Assembly (NCBI GenBank): GCA_016192455.1
Contig: JACPUC010000007.1
Coordinates: 226,818-290,817 of the forward strand
From: Candidatus Tectimicrobiota bacterium
Lineage (GTDB): Bacteria > JACPUC01
Reading direction: 5' to 3'
DNA: 64,000 bases
Shown here piece after piece: positions 25,493 to 34,457 of this stretch. The translations under genes were made by a program, and so were the position numbers. Below the pieces are notes generated by a model, which did not search any database, had not been told where the DNA came from, and worked only from the letters and a program-made list of their open reading frames with translations. Numbering within the stretch: the stretch's first letter is position 1; the number at the start of each line of letters is the position of its first letter.

Positions 25493-26935
25493 TTAGGCCG
25501 CAGCCAGCACGCCGCTGAGGTTCAGGATGAGATCGGCGAAACGCTCCGCCGTTGCCACCTCGATGTCCTCCGGAACTCGCTGCCCCGTGGCCAGGTACGA
25601 GACCGGCTTCGCCGCCCCCACCGCGAGGTTGAGGAGCGTGCCGAAGCTTTCCGCCTCGTCGAGCTTGGTGAAAAGGAGACGGCTGTACCCCAACCGGCTG
25701 AACCGGCGCACCGTGCCGTGCAGATTGGCGTCGCGCGTGGTGCAGCTTAGGACAAGGTGCACCTCGATGGCGGGAACTGCCGCAAAGCAGGCCTCCAGCG
25801 CCTCCAGTTGCTGATCATCCCGCGGGCTGCGGCCGGCGGTATCGACGAGCACCAGGTCGCTCCCCGCGGCGGCCCGCAGCGCATGCTGAAACTCCGTGAC
25901 GTTGCCCACCACCGCGACGTCAAGCCCCATGATCTCCGCAAAGGCGCTCAGTTGCTCGGCCGCGGCGATGCGAAAGGTGTCCACCGTGATGAGGGAGACG
26001 CGCTGGCTCTGCTGCAGGTGGTACTCCGCCGCAAGCTTCGCCACGGTCGTCGTTTTCCCCACTCCCGTCGGCCCCACCAGGGCCACCACGCGCTGCTGCT
26101 TCGGGCGCAGGGCAATCGGCCCCGACACCGCCACCAGCTTCATCACCTCCTGGGCGAGGAAGGCCTTGCCATAGACGTCGCCGAGCCAACCGCGCTCGCC
26201 ATGAGCCTGGTAGGCACGGCTGAGCCGATCGAGGAGCTGCTCCGCCAGGTTCGCCTCCACGCCCTGCTCAGCCAGGAGGCTGACAAACGGCTGCACGAAC
26301 GGCTGCACGAACGGCTGGCGACCCCCGGCAGGCTCAGCACGGCCGGCGGCGGGCGCCACGGCAGCATCGTCACGCCGCTGCACCCCGGAACCGCCCACCG
26401 GGAACTCCAGCCGCTCGAGCCGCGCGATGACCTCCTGCGAGAGCGCCTGCCGTCTCCCCTTGCGGCGTGCCAGGGAGATTTCCTGCACCAGGCCCGTAAG
26501 CTGCGAGACTTCATCCTGGAGGCGTGGGGCTTGGGATGCCGCAGCGCCTGGAGTATCCAGCAGCGGCTGGCGGGCGTGCTCCGGCGGGGGGAACGCCTCC
26601 GGCAGGCCGCGCCGCAAGGTCGGACCTTCCGACAGGGTGGCCAGGGCAGCCCGGCTGACGAGGCGCTTCTCGGTTTCCCCTCGGCCGCCGGGTGCGGGAG
26701 GCCGCGCCGCTGCCACCTTCGGCCGCGCCTCGGCGGTCGGTGAGGGCGTCCTGGCGGTCGCCTCCTTATCAACGGCGGCGGTGACCTCAACGCGAGGCTT
26801 GCCAAAAATCCCCAGCCCCAGGGGGGTGCCGCGGGAGGTGCGAGAGGAAAGGATCACCGCATCCTGGCCGAACTCAGCCTTCACCAGGCGCAACGCTTCC
26901 TGCATACTCGACGCGCTAAATTTTTTGACGTGCAT
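25493..26935 (-). CDS. flhF: flagellar biosynthesis GTPase FlhF
   Basis: 480 residues. The N-terminal B domain starts MHVKKFSASSMQEALRLVKAEFGQDAVIL. A long Pro/Ala-rich linker contains a triple QPFV repeat (207-218). The N and SRP-type G domains follow: P-loop GPTGVGKTTTVAK at ~288-300, VDTFRIAAAEQL, LVDTAGRSPRDD, and TKLDEAESFG. FlhF marks the cell pole where the first flagellar components assemble. It starts 1 base after the flhA stop, so the two are translationally linked. Its partner flhG follows. Confidence 0.96.
   Translation of the reverse strand: MHVKKFSASSMQEALRLVKAEFGQDAVILSSRTSRGTPLGLGIFGKPRVEVTAAVDKEATARTPSPTAEARPKVAAARPPAPGGRGETEKRLVSRAALATLSEGPTLRRGLPEAFPPPEHARQPLLDTPGAAASQAPRLQDEVSQLTGLVQEISLARRKGRRQALSQEVIARLERLEFPVGGSGVQRRDDAAVAPAAGRAEPAGGRQPFVQPFVQPFVSLLAEQGVEANLAEQLLDRLSRAYQAHGERGWLGDVYGKAFLAQEVMKLVAVSGPIALRPKQQRVVALVGPTGVGKTTTVAKLAAEYHLQQSQRVSLITVDTFRIAAAEQLSAFAEIMGLDVAVVGNVTEFQHALRAAAGSDLVLVDTAGRSPRDDQQLEALEACFAAVPAIEVHLVLSCTTRDANLHGTVRRFSRLGYSRLLFTKLDEAESFGTLLNLAVGAAKPVSYLATGQRVPEDIEVATAERFADLILNLSGVLAAA
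26282..26317 (-). repeat. three 12-bp tandem repeats in flhF (QPFV x3)
   Basis: Two adjacent 12-bp units (CACGAACGGCTG on the plus strand) are identical and a third is slightly diverged. Being a multiple of three, copy number can change without a frameshift. It falls in the linker between the B and N domains. Confidence 0.75.
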
Positions 26936-26936
26936 C

Positions 26937-28994
26937 TTAGAGACTCACCACCCCAAGGGTTTGGACCTTCGCCGACGGTGCGACCTCATGATGTGAGAGG
27001 ATCGCCAGGTTCGGCAGGAACCGCTCTGTCAGTCGCTTGAGCTGACTACGAATCGTGGGGGCGGAAAGGATGACCGGTTGCGCCTGCAGCCCGGAGAACT
27101 GCTCGAGCGCCTGGGAGAGTTTCCAGATGAGCTGTTGCGCCACCGCCGGCTCGAGCGCCAGGTAGGAGCCGTGCTCGGTGCGCTGAATCGCCTTGGCGAT
27201 CGTCGTCTCGAGCTTCGGATCCAGGGTGAGGAGGTGCAGGTTCCCGTCCGTCGCCTCGTACTGCTTCGTGATGCTCCGCGACAGCGCCTGGCGCGTGCAC
27301 TCCGTGAGGAACTCGGCATCCTTCGAGGTCAGCGCCACATCGGCGAGGGTCTCCAGAATCGTGCCGAGATCGCGAACGGAGACCCGCTCCCGCAGCAGGT
27401 TCTGCAACACTTTCTGCACCTGCCCCAGGGTCAGGAGGTTCGGGATCAGCTCCTCCACGACCTTGGCGTTCTCCTCGCGGAGGCGGTCGATGAGCCGCTG
27501 CACGGCCTGGCGATCCAGGAGCTGATGGGCATGCTGCCGGATGAGCTCGGTGATGTGGGTCGCCAGCACCGTCGAGGCGTCCACCACCGTGTAGCCGACA
27601 AGCTGCGCATGCTCTTTCTGTGCCTGGGTGATCCAGTAGGCGGGGAGACCGAAGGCGGGCTCCGTGGTGGCGAGCCCGTCAATGGCGCGCGCCCCGGCGC
27701 CATGGTCCATGGCCAGGTAGTGATCGGCGAGGAGCTCGCCCCGAGCGATCTCGGTAGCGCGCAGATTGACGCAGTACTCATCCGGGCGCAGGCGCAGGTT
27801 GTCGCGAATGTGGATGGGCGGCACGACGAGACCCAGGTCCTGGGCGAACTGGCGCCTGATCGATTTGATGCGCTCAAGGAGATCACCGTGTTGCTGCGCA
27901 TCAACGAGGGGGATCAGGGCGTAGCCGATCTCCAGGGCGAGGACATCGATCCCCAGCAGGGTTTCCACCGCCTCCGGAGCCTGGGCCGGCGCCGCGGCGC
28001 GCTCCTTCGCCCGCTGCAGCGCGGCCTGCCGCTGGCGCTGATGCAGGAAGTACGCCACGCCGCCGGTCACCGCGGCCAGGCCGAGGAAGGGCACCTGGGG
28101 CAGGCCGGGCACCAAGCCCACCGCCGCCAGGACGCCCGCCGCCACCCCCAACGCCCGCGGCTGGACGAGGAGCTGACCGATGATATCCTGGCCGAGGTTC
28201 GACTCGGAGGCCGCGCGCGTCACCACGATGCCGGCCGCCGTCGAGGTGATGAGGGAGGGAATCTGGCTCACCAAGCCGTCGCCGATGGTCAGGATCGTGT
28301 AGTTCGTCGCCGCTGTGGCAAGGCTCAGGTTGTGCTGCAGCACCCCAACGATGAGGCCGCCGACAATGTTGATGACGGTAATGACGATGCCGGCGATGGC
28401 GTCGCCGCGGACAAACTTGCTCGCGCCATCCATGGCGCCGTAGAACTCCGCCTCGCGGCTGATGGCGCGCCGACGCGCCCGGGCTTCGTCCTCGTTGATG
28501 AGGCCGGCGTTGAGGTCCGCATCGATGCTCATCTGCTTGCCGGGCATGGCGTCGAGGGTGAAGCGCGCCGCCACTTCGGCGATCCTGCCGGCGCCTTTTG
28601 TGATGACGACGAAGTTAATGATCACCAGGATGGAGAAGATGATGAAGCCGACGATGTAGTTGCCGCCGACGACGAACTGCCCGAAGGACTGGATGACGTG
28701 GCCGGCGGCGCCCACCCCCTCATTGCCGCGCAGCAGGATGAGCCGCGTCGAGGAGATGTTGAGGGTCAGCCGGAAGAGGGTGACAAGGAGGAGGACCGAG
28801 GGAAAGACGGAGAAGTCGAGCGGCTGATTCACGTACATCGCGATGAGCAGGATGAGGAGGCTCAGGGTGATGCTGAACGCCAGAAAGGCATCGAGCAGGA
28901 ACGGGGGCATCGGGATCACCATGAGCAGGAGGATCCCAATAACCCCGATGGCTATCACTGCGCCGCTGTAGCTGGAGACGCGTGAGGTGGCCAT
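26937..28994 (-). CDS. flhA: flagellar export gate protein FlhA
   Basis: 685 residues, the normal size. The N-terminal half has eight membrane segments and the conserved FHIPEP-like cytoplasmic loop (VITKGAGRIAEVAARFTLDAMPGKQMSIDADLNAGLINEDEARARRRAISREAEFYGAMDGASKFVRGD). The C-terminal cytoplasmic domain (from ~345) ends in NLAILSHHEVAPSAKVQTLGVVSL. FlhA forms the nonameric ring that docks chaperone-substrate complexes and couples proton flow to export. It follows flhB by 34 bp. Confidence 0.98.
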   Translation of the reverse strand: MATSRVSSYSGAVIAIGVIGILLLMVIPMPPFLLDAFLAFSITLSLLILLIAMYVNQPLDFSVFPSVLLLVTLFRLTLNISSTRLILLRGNEGVGAAGHVIQSFGQFVVGGNYIVGFIIFSILVIINFVVITKGAGRIAEVAARFTLDAMPGKQMSIDADLNAGLINEDEARARRRAISREAEFYGAMDGASKFVRGDAIAGIVITVINIVGGLIVGVLQHNLSLATAATNYTILTIGDGLVSQIPSLITSTAAGIVVTRAASESNLGQDIIGQLLVQPRALGVAAGVLAAVGLVPGLPQVPFLGLAAVTGGVAYFLHQRQRQAALQRAKERAAAPAQAPEAVETLLGIDVLALEIGYALIPLVDAQQHGDLLERIKSIRRQFAQDLGLVVPPIHIRDNLRLRPDEYCVNLRATEIARGELLADHYLAMDHGAGARAIDGLATTEPAFGLPAYWITQAQKEHAQLVGYTVVDASTVLATHITELIRQHAHQLLDRQAVQRLIDRLREENAKVVEELIPNLLTLGQVQKVLQNLLRERVSVRDLGTILETLADVALTSKDAEFLTECTRQALSRSITKQYEATDGNLHLLTLDPKLETTIAKAIQRTEHGSYLALEPAVAQQLIWKLSQALEQFSGLQAQPVILSAPTIRSQLKRLTERFLPNLAILSHHEVAPSAKVQTLGVVSL

Positions 28995-29028
28995 AGCCTC
29001 ATCTCTCGTGCTGCAACGCCGGCAAGGG

Positions 29029-30096
29029 TTAGGAGACGGCCTTGCGTTTCAGGCGGTAGACGTACGCGATGACTTCGGCAACCGCCTTGTAGAGGTTCAC
29101 CGGAACGGCGTGATTCAGCTCGGTGCTGTCGTAGAGCGCCCGGGCGAGGGGTTGATTCTCCACGATGGGGACCCCGTGCTCCTGGGCCACCTCCCTGATC
29201 CGCAGGGCGAGGTGGTTGCGTCCCTTCGCCACCACCTGGGGCGCTTCCATCTTGCCGCGCTCGTAGAGGAGCGCGACCGCGACGTGGGTGGGATTGGTGA
29301 CGACCACGTCGGCTTTCGGCACCGCCGCCATCATCCGCCGTCGTGCCATGTCACGTTGCAAACTGCGTACCCGTGCCTTGATGTGGGGGTCGCCTTCGCG
29401 CTGCTTCGTCTCGTCCTTGACCTCCTGCTTGGTCATCTTTAGGCCGCGCTCGAATTCCCAGCGGCGCACGCCGTAGTCGAGAATCCCAAGCAGGAGGAGG
29501 AGGGCGCAGACGCGCCAGATCAACTGCGAGGAGACCGTCACGATGTAGCGCGCGATCTCGGTGACCTCGAGCATCGGCAGCGTTGGGATTCTGTCGATTT
29601 CGCCGCGCACCGTCACGTAACCGACATAGCCGATGATGAGGATTTTGATGAGCGACCTGCCCAGTTGGAGGAGCGCTTCCTTCGAGACGATGCGGCTGAA
29701 CCCCTTCAGGGGATTGATCCTGTCGAAGCTCGGGGCGACAGCCTGGGTGCTGAAGAGGAGCCCGACCTGGAGGAAGTTGCTGCCCATCGCCGCCACGGTG
29801 ACCGCCGCCAGCACCGGCGCCAGCATGATCGCCAGTTGCAGGAGGAGCGTGTGCATCAGCTCGTTCGTCTGCGCGGCGCCGAGCTGCATCGAGGCCAGGT
29901 TGCCGAAGAGCTGGCGCCAGAGCTCGCCGAGTCTGCCGACCAGGTGATCGCCGTAGGCAACAAGGACGGCGAAGCCGGCGGTCAGCACCAGCGCCGAGTT
30001 CAACTCGAGGCTCTTGGCAACCTTCCCCTTGCGATGGGCTTCCTCCCGTCGTTTTGGAGTAGGCGCCTCGCTCCTTGCCTGATGCTCATCTGGCAC
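29029..30096 (-). CDS. flhB: flagellar export switch protein FlhB
   Basis: 355 residues from a GTG. Four membrane segments lie in the N-terminal ~210 residues. The cytoplasmic domain contains the autocleavage motif NPTH at 268-271 (VVTNPTHVAVALLYERGKMEAPQVVAKG). FlhB self-cleaves and switches export from rod/hook to filament substrates under FliK control. It follows fliR by 154 bp, in the order fliR-flhB-flhA. Confidence 0.97.
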   Translation of the reverse strand: MPDEHQARSEAPTPKRREEAHRKGKVAKSLELNSALVLTAGFAVLVAYGDHLVGRLGELWRQLFGNLASMQLGAAQTNELMHTLLLQLAIMLAPVLAAVTVAAMGSNFLQVGLLFSTQAVAPSFDRINPLKGFSRIVSKEALLQLGRSLIKILIIGYVGYVTVRGEIDRIPTLPMLEVTEIARYIVTVSSQLIWRVCALLLLLGILDYGVRRWEFERGLKMTKQEVKDETKQREGDPHIKARVRSLQRDMARRRMMAAVPKADVVVTNPTHVAVALLYERGKMEAPQVVAKGRNHLALRIREVAQEHGVPIVENQPLARALYDSTELNHAVPVNLYKAVAEVIAYVYRLKRKAVS

Positions 30097-30250
30097 TGCG
30101 ACTCATCCCCTCGCCTGGGCGGCATGCCGCTTCCCCGCCGCGGCGAACGACGATGCGCGCTCGCGGGCCCGCGGACGCGGCTCGAGGCGTAGCGCCCGGC
30201 CGCGCCGCCGCACCTCCTTCCCGTCCTCTCTCCCCGCGCCTCCCCGCCGG

Positions 30251-31042
30251 TTACGTCACCCTCCCCATGAGGTGGAGGAGCAGGGAGAACTGTTCTCCGA
30301 GGTTCTCGTAGAGGCGCTGGATGAGGCCCATGATCATCGGCAGCGAGGCCCCGAGTACGAGGAGCCCGACAGCGATGTTGAGCGGCATGCTCATGATGAA
30401 GACGTTGATCTGCGGCACGGTCTTCGCCAGCAGTCCCAAGGCCACCGTGGTGAAGAGCAGCGTCGCCATGAGGGGGGCGGCAAGGTGCAGGCCGATGAGG
30501 AACATCGCGCCGCTCAACCGCACCAGCGTTTCCATGAGCGGCTCAGACAGGCTCAACCCGAAAGGCGGGACGAGCTGAAAGCTCCGCACCAGGGCGTAGA
30601 TGAACCAGTAGTGGATGTTCAGCGTCACGAAGAGGAGCATCGCCAGGACGTTCTTGGCCTGGCTGAGCACCGAGACCTCGCGCTGCGTCAGCGGATCGAT
30701 GACGTTCGCAATGGCCAGGCCCATCTGGAAGCCGGCGAGCTCGCCACCGAGCTGCACGGCCGCGAACAGCAGGCGCACGGTGAACCCCAGGATCGCGCCG
30801 ATCAGCAGCTCGGCGACCAGCGCGGGGACGAGCGCGAACGCCGATTGTTGCAGCGGCCACGCCGGAACCTCGATGATGGGGAGCAGCACGAGGCTGAAGA
30901 TGAGGACAAACCCAAGCCTGACGTTCATCGGCATCTCGTTGCTGCCGAACACCGGCGCCAGCAAGAGAATCGCGCCAACCCGCGTAAAGACGAAGAGGAA
31001 AGTCAGGAGCTGAGCTGGTGAGAAGGTGAGCACATCCGCCAT
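30251..31042 (-). CDS. fliR: flagellar export gate protein FliR
   Basis: 263 residues from the ATG at 31042, which gives the conserved FliR start (MADVLTFSPAQLLTFLFVFTRVGAILLLAPVFGSNEMPMNVRLGF). The frame is open further upstream but that part is Pro/Arg-rich. Six membrane segments are visible, with the family core VQLGGELAGFQMGLAIANVIDPLTQREVSVLSQ. FliR joins FliP and FliQ in the helical export gate. A sigma54 promoter match lies ~70 bp upstream, so fliR seems to start its own unit instead of being simply co-transcribed with fliQ. Confidence 0.96.
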   Translation of the reverse strand: MADVLTFSPAQLLTFLFVFTRVGAILLLAPVFGSNEMPMNVRLGFVLIFSLVLLPIIEVPAWPLQQSAFALVPALVAELLIGAILGFTVRLLFAAVQLGGELAGFQMGLAIANVIDPLTQREVSVLSQAKNVLAMLLFVTLNIHYWFIYALVRSFQLVPPFGLSLSEPLMETLVRLSGAMFLIGLHLAAPLMATLLFTTVALGLLAKTVPQINVFIMSMPLNIAVGLLVLGASLPMIMGLIQRLYENLGEQFSLLLHLMGRVT

Positions 31043-31443
31043 CGTTGTTCCGTTGCTCCCGAGCGCCATCCCAGAGCGCGCGGCACCCAACATGCCCATC
31101 CCCACGCTGGAGCAAGTCCTATGCCAGGGGGAAAGCCAGCGGGCCCGCCACGAGACACCGGGGGCAACCACCGGCTGCCGGGGGGACGAGCACTTCCCGC
31201 CCCCGGCTGAGGGCGAGGACAGGGGCCGGAGCATGATTTGCCCACCCCTCGGTAATTTCCTCCCTCGCCCTTCGACCCCCTGGGGGCGATGTCGCGGCCG
31301 GCGCCCGCCCGGCGGCCCCGCGCACCGATCGCCAGGCGGCGGAGGTCCCGGCGTAACCCCGGCTCGAGGAGGCGCAGGCAAACCCCGCTGTGACGCCCCT
31401 CCAGGCGCCGGACAGAGGCGCCACGCCGCCGGGCTTGCCGGCC
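31043..31443. other. spacer between fliQ and fliR carrying a promoter
   Basis: 401 bp in a place where fliP, fliQ and fliR are normally packed together. It contains a clear sigma54 match (31111-31126). The open frame continuing upstream from fliR across 31043-31381 is low-complexity and not supported as coding. Confidence 0.65.
31111..31126 (-). promoter_or_regulatory. sigma54 promoter for the fliR-flhBAFG-fliA-cheY-fliL unit
   Basis: The minus strand reads TGGCATAGGACTTGCT: exact GG-N10-GC spacing, full TGGCA and TTGCT elements. The predicted start is ~58 bases before the fliR ATG. Confidence 0.78.
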
Positions 31444-31713
31444 TCAGCGGATGTAGAGCGGGATGTTGGTGATGAGGTTGGCGGTGAAACTGGTGAGGAG
31501 GGCGAGCATCCAGGGGAGGAAGATCACCAGGGCGATCATCACCGCGATGATCTTGGGAATGAAGGTCAGCGTGATCTCCTGGATCTGCGTGACCGACTGG
31601 AGGATGGCAATCACCAGGCCCACAAGCAGGCCGGCGCCCAGGAGCGGCGCCGCGAGCAGGAGCGTGAGCTGCATCGTGTCGCGACCCAGGCTGACAACAA
31701 AATCAGGCGTCAT
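31444..31713 (-). CDS. fliQ: flagellar export gate protein FliQ
   Basis: 89 residues from the ATG at 31713, the exact family length. Two membrane helices and the conserved core MTPDFVVSLGRDTMQLTLLLAAPLLGAGLLVGLVIAILQSVTQIQEITLTFIPKI are intact. FliQ forms the lower part of the FliPQR export gate. The frame extends upstream of the ATG but only through basic low-complexity sequence. It lies 142 bp after fliP. Confidence 0.97.
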   Translation of the reverse strand: MTPDFVVSLGRDTMQLTLLLAAPLLGAGLLVGLVIAILQSVTQIQEITLTFIPKIIAVMIALVIFLPWMLALLTSFTANLITNIPLYIR

Positions 31714-31809
31714 CGGCACTCCCCACAGCAGGAACAGTCGCCGCGCCTTGCGGTGCGCCATGCGGCGCCGGCGCTTCATGTCGCCTCCCCGCCTCTGACC
31801 TCGGCCGCC

Positions 31810-31830
31810 GGTCTCTCCTGCGGAGAGGCC
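31810..31830 (-). repeat. hairpin between fliP and fliQ
   Basis: CTCTCC-TGC-GGAGAG core stem (6 bp, 3-nt loop) that extends to ~9 bp with one wobble pair. It starts 25 bases after the fliP stop. It may stabilise or process the transcript; there is no T-run. Confidence 0.35.
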
Positions 31831-31855
31831 CCCGGCTGCCCCGCGCCCTGGAGCC

Positions 31856-32647
31856 CTAGCCGAAGCTTCGCACCAGCGAGCCGACGATGAGGTTCCACCC
31901 ATCCACGAGGACGAAGAGGAGGAGCTTGAACGGCAGCGAGATGAGGATCGGCGGCAGCATCATCATCCCCATGGAGAGCAAGATGCTTGCCACCACCATA
32001 TCCAAGACGAGGAAAGGGATGTAGAGCAGGAAGCCGATCTGAAAGGCCGTCTTCAGCTCACTGATCATGAAGGCGGGAATCACCACCCAGGTGGGCAGGG
32101 AGGCGGTGCTTTGCGGTCGCTCCAGACGGGCGAGGGAAACGAAGAGCCCCAGGTCCTTTTCGCGCGTCTGTTTGAGCATGAACTCGCGCAGCGGCGCGGC
32201 GGCCCGGGTGAGCGCCTCCGGCTGGCTGATCTCATGGGTGAGGTAGGGCTGCAGCGCCTTGCTGTTGATCTGCTGCCAAACCGGAAACATGATGAACAAG
32301 GAGAGGAAGAGCGCCAGACCGACGAGGACCTGATTCGGCGGCATCTGCTGGGTGCCCATCGCCTGGCGCAGGAAGGCCAGCACCACGACGATGCGGGCGA
32401 AGCTCGTCATCATGATGAGGATGGCCGGCGCCAGGGAGAGGATGGTGAGGAGAAGGAGGATTTGCAGGCTCAGCGCCACCTGCTCGGGGTTGTTTGCCTG
32501 GCCCACCCCCACCTGGAGCGAGGGGAGCGGAATCTGCTGCGCCTGCACCGGCAAGGTGCCGAGGAGCAGGAGGAGGCTGAGGCCCACGATGCGACGCCCT
32601 CTGCTCCGGCGCTCCGCACCCCTCTGCGAACAAGACTCGCACCGCAT
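31856..32647 (-). CDS. fliP: flagellar export gate protein FliP
   Basis: 263 residues with a cleavable-type signal peptide (RRIVGLSLLLLLGTLPVQAQQ) and four membrane segments. The family core is intact: LQILLLLTILSLAPAILIMMTSFARIVVVLAFLRQAMGTQQMPPNQVLVGLALFLSLFIM and YIPFLVLDMVVASILLSMGMMMLPPILISLPFKLLLFVLVDGW. FliP is the main subunit of the FliPQR gate. It follows fliO by 37 bp. Confidence 0.97.
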   Translation of the reverse strand: MRCESCSQRGAERRSRGRRIVGLSLLLLLGTLPVQAQQIPLPSLQVGVGQANNPEQVALSLQILLLLTILSLAPAILIMMTSFARIVVVLAFLRQAMGTQQMPPNQVLVGLALFLSLFIMFPVWQQINSKALQPYLTHEISQPEALTRAAAPLREFMLKQTREKDLGLFVSLARLERPQSTASLPTWVVIPAFMISELKTAFQIGFLLYIPFLVLDMVVASILLSMGMMMLPPILISLPFKLLLFVLVDGWNLIVGSLVRSFG

Positions 32648-32661
32648 GCTCGTGCATCCTC

Positions 32662-32680
32662 GCCAGCGGCCGCCGCTGGC
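32662..32680 (-). repeat. near-perfect palindrome between fliO and fliP
   Basis: GCCAGCGGC-C-GCCGCTGGC, 9-bp arms around a single centre base, placed 4 bases after the fliO stop and 15 before the fliP start. It could fold as an 8-bp stem with a 3-nt loop that would influence fliP translation. Confidence 0.45.
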
Positions 32681-32684
32681 CCGC

Positions 32685-34445
32685 TTAGCGTTGCCGCATG
32701 GTGGTGATCTTTTCCTGGATGGAGCTCGCCAGGCGCGTCAGCGACTCTTCTTCGCGGTCCTGCGCCTCGAACCCCACGCTCGCCTCGGCGAGGTCGCTGC
32801 CGAAATCGGCCCGCGGCCTCTCCCCCTTGGACTCATCGTGCCAGCGTTGCGCGGCCCCGTTCGGCTGCGTGAGTGATCCGCCGACCGCACCTCCGGGAGG
32901 TCCTGGCAAGCTGGCCAGCAGGGTGATCGACTGCGGCGTGACGCCAAGCACGAGGCGCTGCCCCTCAACCTCGACCACCGCCAGCGATTTCTTTGCGCCC
33001 AGGTAGTGCGTAGCGTGGACCTTGACGCTGCTCCCCTGACCGAGGAGGCCGCGCCCCTTCAGCCCGTACCGCCGCACCAGGTGCGCGCCCACCAGGAGCA
33101 TGCCGAGCAGGAGCGCCAACGCCGCCGCCATCTTCACGGACGAGGTGAGGAGGTCCGGGGTTTCCAAGAGTGCCGGGCCCGGCAGGTCTTTGCGGGCGGG
33201 GGACTGGCGCGGCGGCTCTCTCCGCTCGGTGGCGGCAGGCTCTTCGGCAGCCTCCTCGGCTGGCTTATTGGAGACCGCCGAGGACGCGGCATCGACCTGA
33301 CCATCCGGTTCGACAGGTGCGGCCGGGGGGGCGGGCGCGGCGGCTTCCGCTGCCGCTCCGCGCGGCGCCGCTGCGGCGCCTGCCTGGCGCGCAAGATCGC
33401 GGAGCTCCGGGATCGGTTGAATTCGCCCGCCGGCCACCTGCTCTTCAGCCGCGGAACCTGGCTTCTCCCTGCCACTCTGACGCGCCTTCCGCGCCGAGGG
33501 CCGCGGGGAGGCTCCTGCTCCCGCCGCGTCCCGTTTCCCCTCCGCGAGGGCGGCGCGCTGCTCCTCTGGAGCCGCCGCCGACGCGGCGCGGGAGGCTCCT
33601 CGCTTCCCTTGGTTGGCAGCTTTCGGCCCGTCGCTTGCGGCGCCGGCGGCGCGCACCTCAGGAGGCCGCAGGAGCGCCTCGATAAGCTGCTGCGGCGTGG
33701 GCCCCTGCCCGTCCGCCTCGGACCCCCCCGTCGCATCGCGCGGCTGCGGCTGCTCCTCTGTCTCCTGGGCGGCGCGCTCGTTCGCCGGCTGGGGGATCGT
33801 CTCCTCTTTCGCCGTCTCTCCTTCGGGAGGGCGCGGCGCGGCGGCCGGTCGCTCTCTTTCCGTCGTCGCCGGGGCCGGCGGGGAGCCCTTCTGGAGGCGG
33901 GGCGGCTTGATGGTTCTGGCCGTTTTCGTCTCCACGACCGGCGCCTCGGAGGAGGTCTCGGGCGCTAAGCGCCCCTGCGGCTGCGCGGGCGGCGCCGCGA
34001 CCCGCGGCAGCAGGATGGCCAGCCGCTGCTCACCCTCATCGACGCGGAGCGTCTGACGCCACGTCTCGGCGGGCTGAGCCAAAACCAGCCGCAGGCGGAC
34101 GTCGCGCGTGTTAAGCTGCAGCGCGGAAATCTGCCGAATCACCGAGCCCTCGCCACTCAGCATCTGGCGGGAAGGATGGATATAGGCCTGCGGAATATCG
34201 ACCTCGAGAGCGTTCGGCGTGAACCGCAGCCACTCCCGTTTGAAGCTGACGGGTCGCTTGAAGTGCAGGATGATCCCCTCTGTGCTTGCGTCGCTCTGCA
34301 CCTCGATGCGCTGCAGATAGTTGAGAACCGCGAGCGGTTGCGCAGGCGCGGGCGCGCTCCACGCCAGGAGGGTGAGCAGCGTCAGGAGCTGCGCCACCCT
34401 CCGCCCGCTGTCGCTCCGGGGAATGTATTGCACCTGCCGAGCCAT
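32685..34445 (-). CDS. fliO: FliO with N-terminal AMIN domain and long linker
   Basis: 586 residues, several times longer than usual FliO (100-200). A Sec signal peptide (LLTLLTLLAWSAPAPAQ) is followed at ~40-150 by an AMIN-type beta domain (RIEVQSDASTEGIILHFKRPV, LEVDIPQAYI, VIRQISALQLNTRDVRLRLVLAQPAETW). Residues ~150-445 are a Pro/Ala/Glu-rich disordered linker. A membrane helix (~452-472, SVKMAAALALLLGMLLVGAHLV) and the FliO C-domain (HYLGAKKSLAVVEVEGQRLVLGVTPQSITLLASL) complete it. FliO helps assemble the FliP ring. AMIN domains bind peptidoglycan or target periplasmic proteins, so this version may tie the export gate to the wall. Confidence 0.92.
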   Translation of the reverse strand: MARQVQYIPRSDSGRRVAQLLTLLTLLAWSAPAPAQPLAVLNYLQRIEVQSDASTEGIILHFKRPVSFKREWLRFTPNALEVDIPQAYIHPSRQMLSGEGSVIRQISALQLNTRDVRLRLVLAQPAETWRQTLRVDEGEQRLAILLPRVAAPPAQPQGRLAPETSSEAPVVETKTARTIKPPRLQKGSPPAPATTERERPAAAPRPPEGETAKEETIPQPANERAAQETEEQPQPRDATGGSEADGQGPTPQQLIEALLRPPEVRAAGAASDGPKAANQGKRGASRAASAAAPEEQRAALAEGKRDAAGAGASPRPSARKARQSGREKPGSAAEEQVAGGRIQPIPELRDLARQAGAAAAPRGAAAEAAAPAPPAAPVEPDGQVDAASSAVSNKPAEEAAEEPAATERREPPRQSPARKDLPGPALLETPDLLTSSVKMAAALALLLGMLLVGAHLVRRYGLKGRGLLGQGSSVKVHATHYLGAKKSLAVVEVEGQRLVLGVTPQSITLLASLPGPPGGAVGGSLTQPNGAAQRWHDESKGERPRADFGSDLAEASVGFEAQDREEESLTRLASSIQEKITTMRQR

Positions 34446-34457
34446 CGTTGCACCACC

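Noticed and set aside
27078..28985. 635-codon plus-strand open frame opposite flhA
   Set aside because: Its composition mirrors flhA codons (Asp/Glu/His-rich); flhA is unmistakable.
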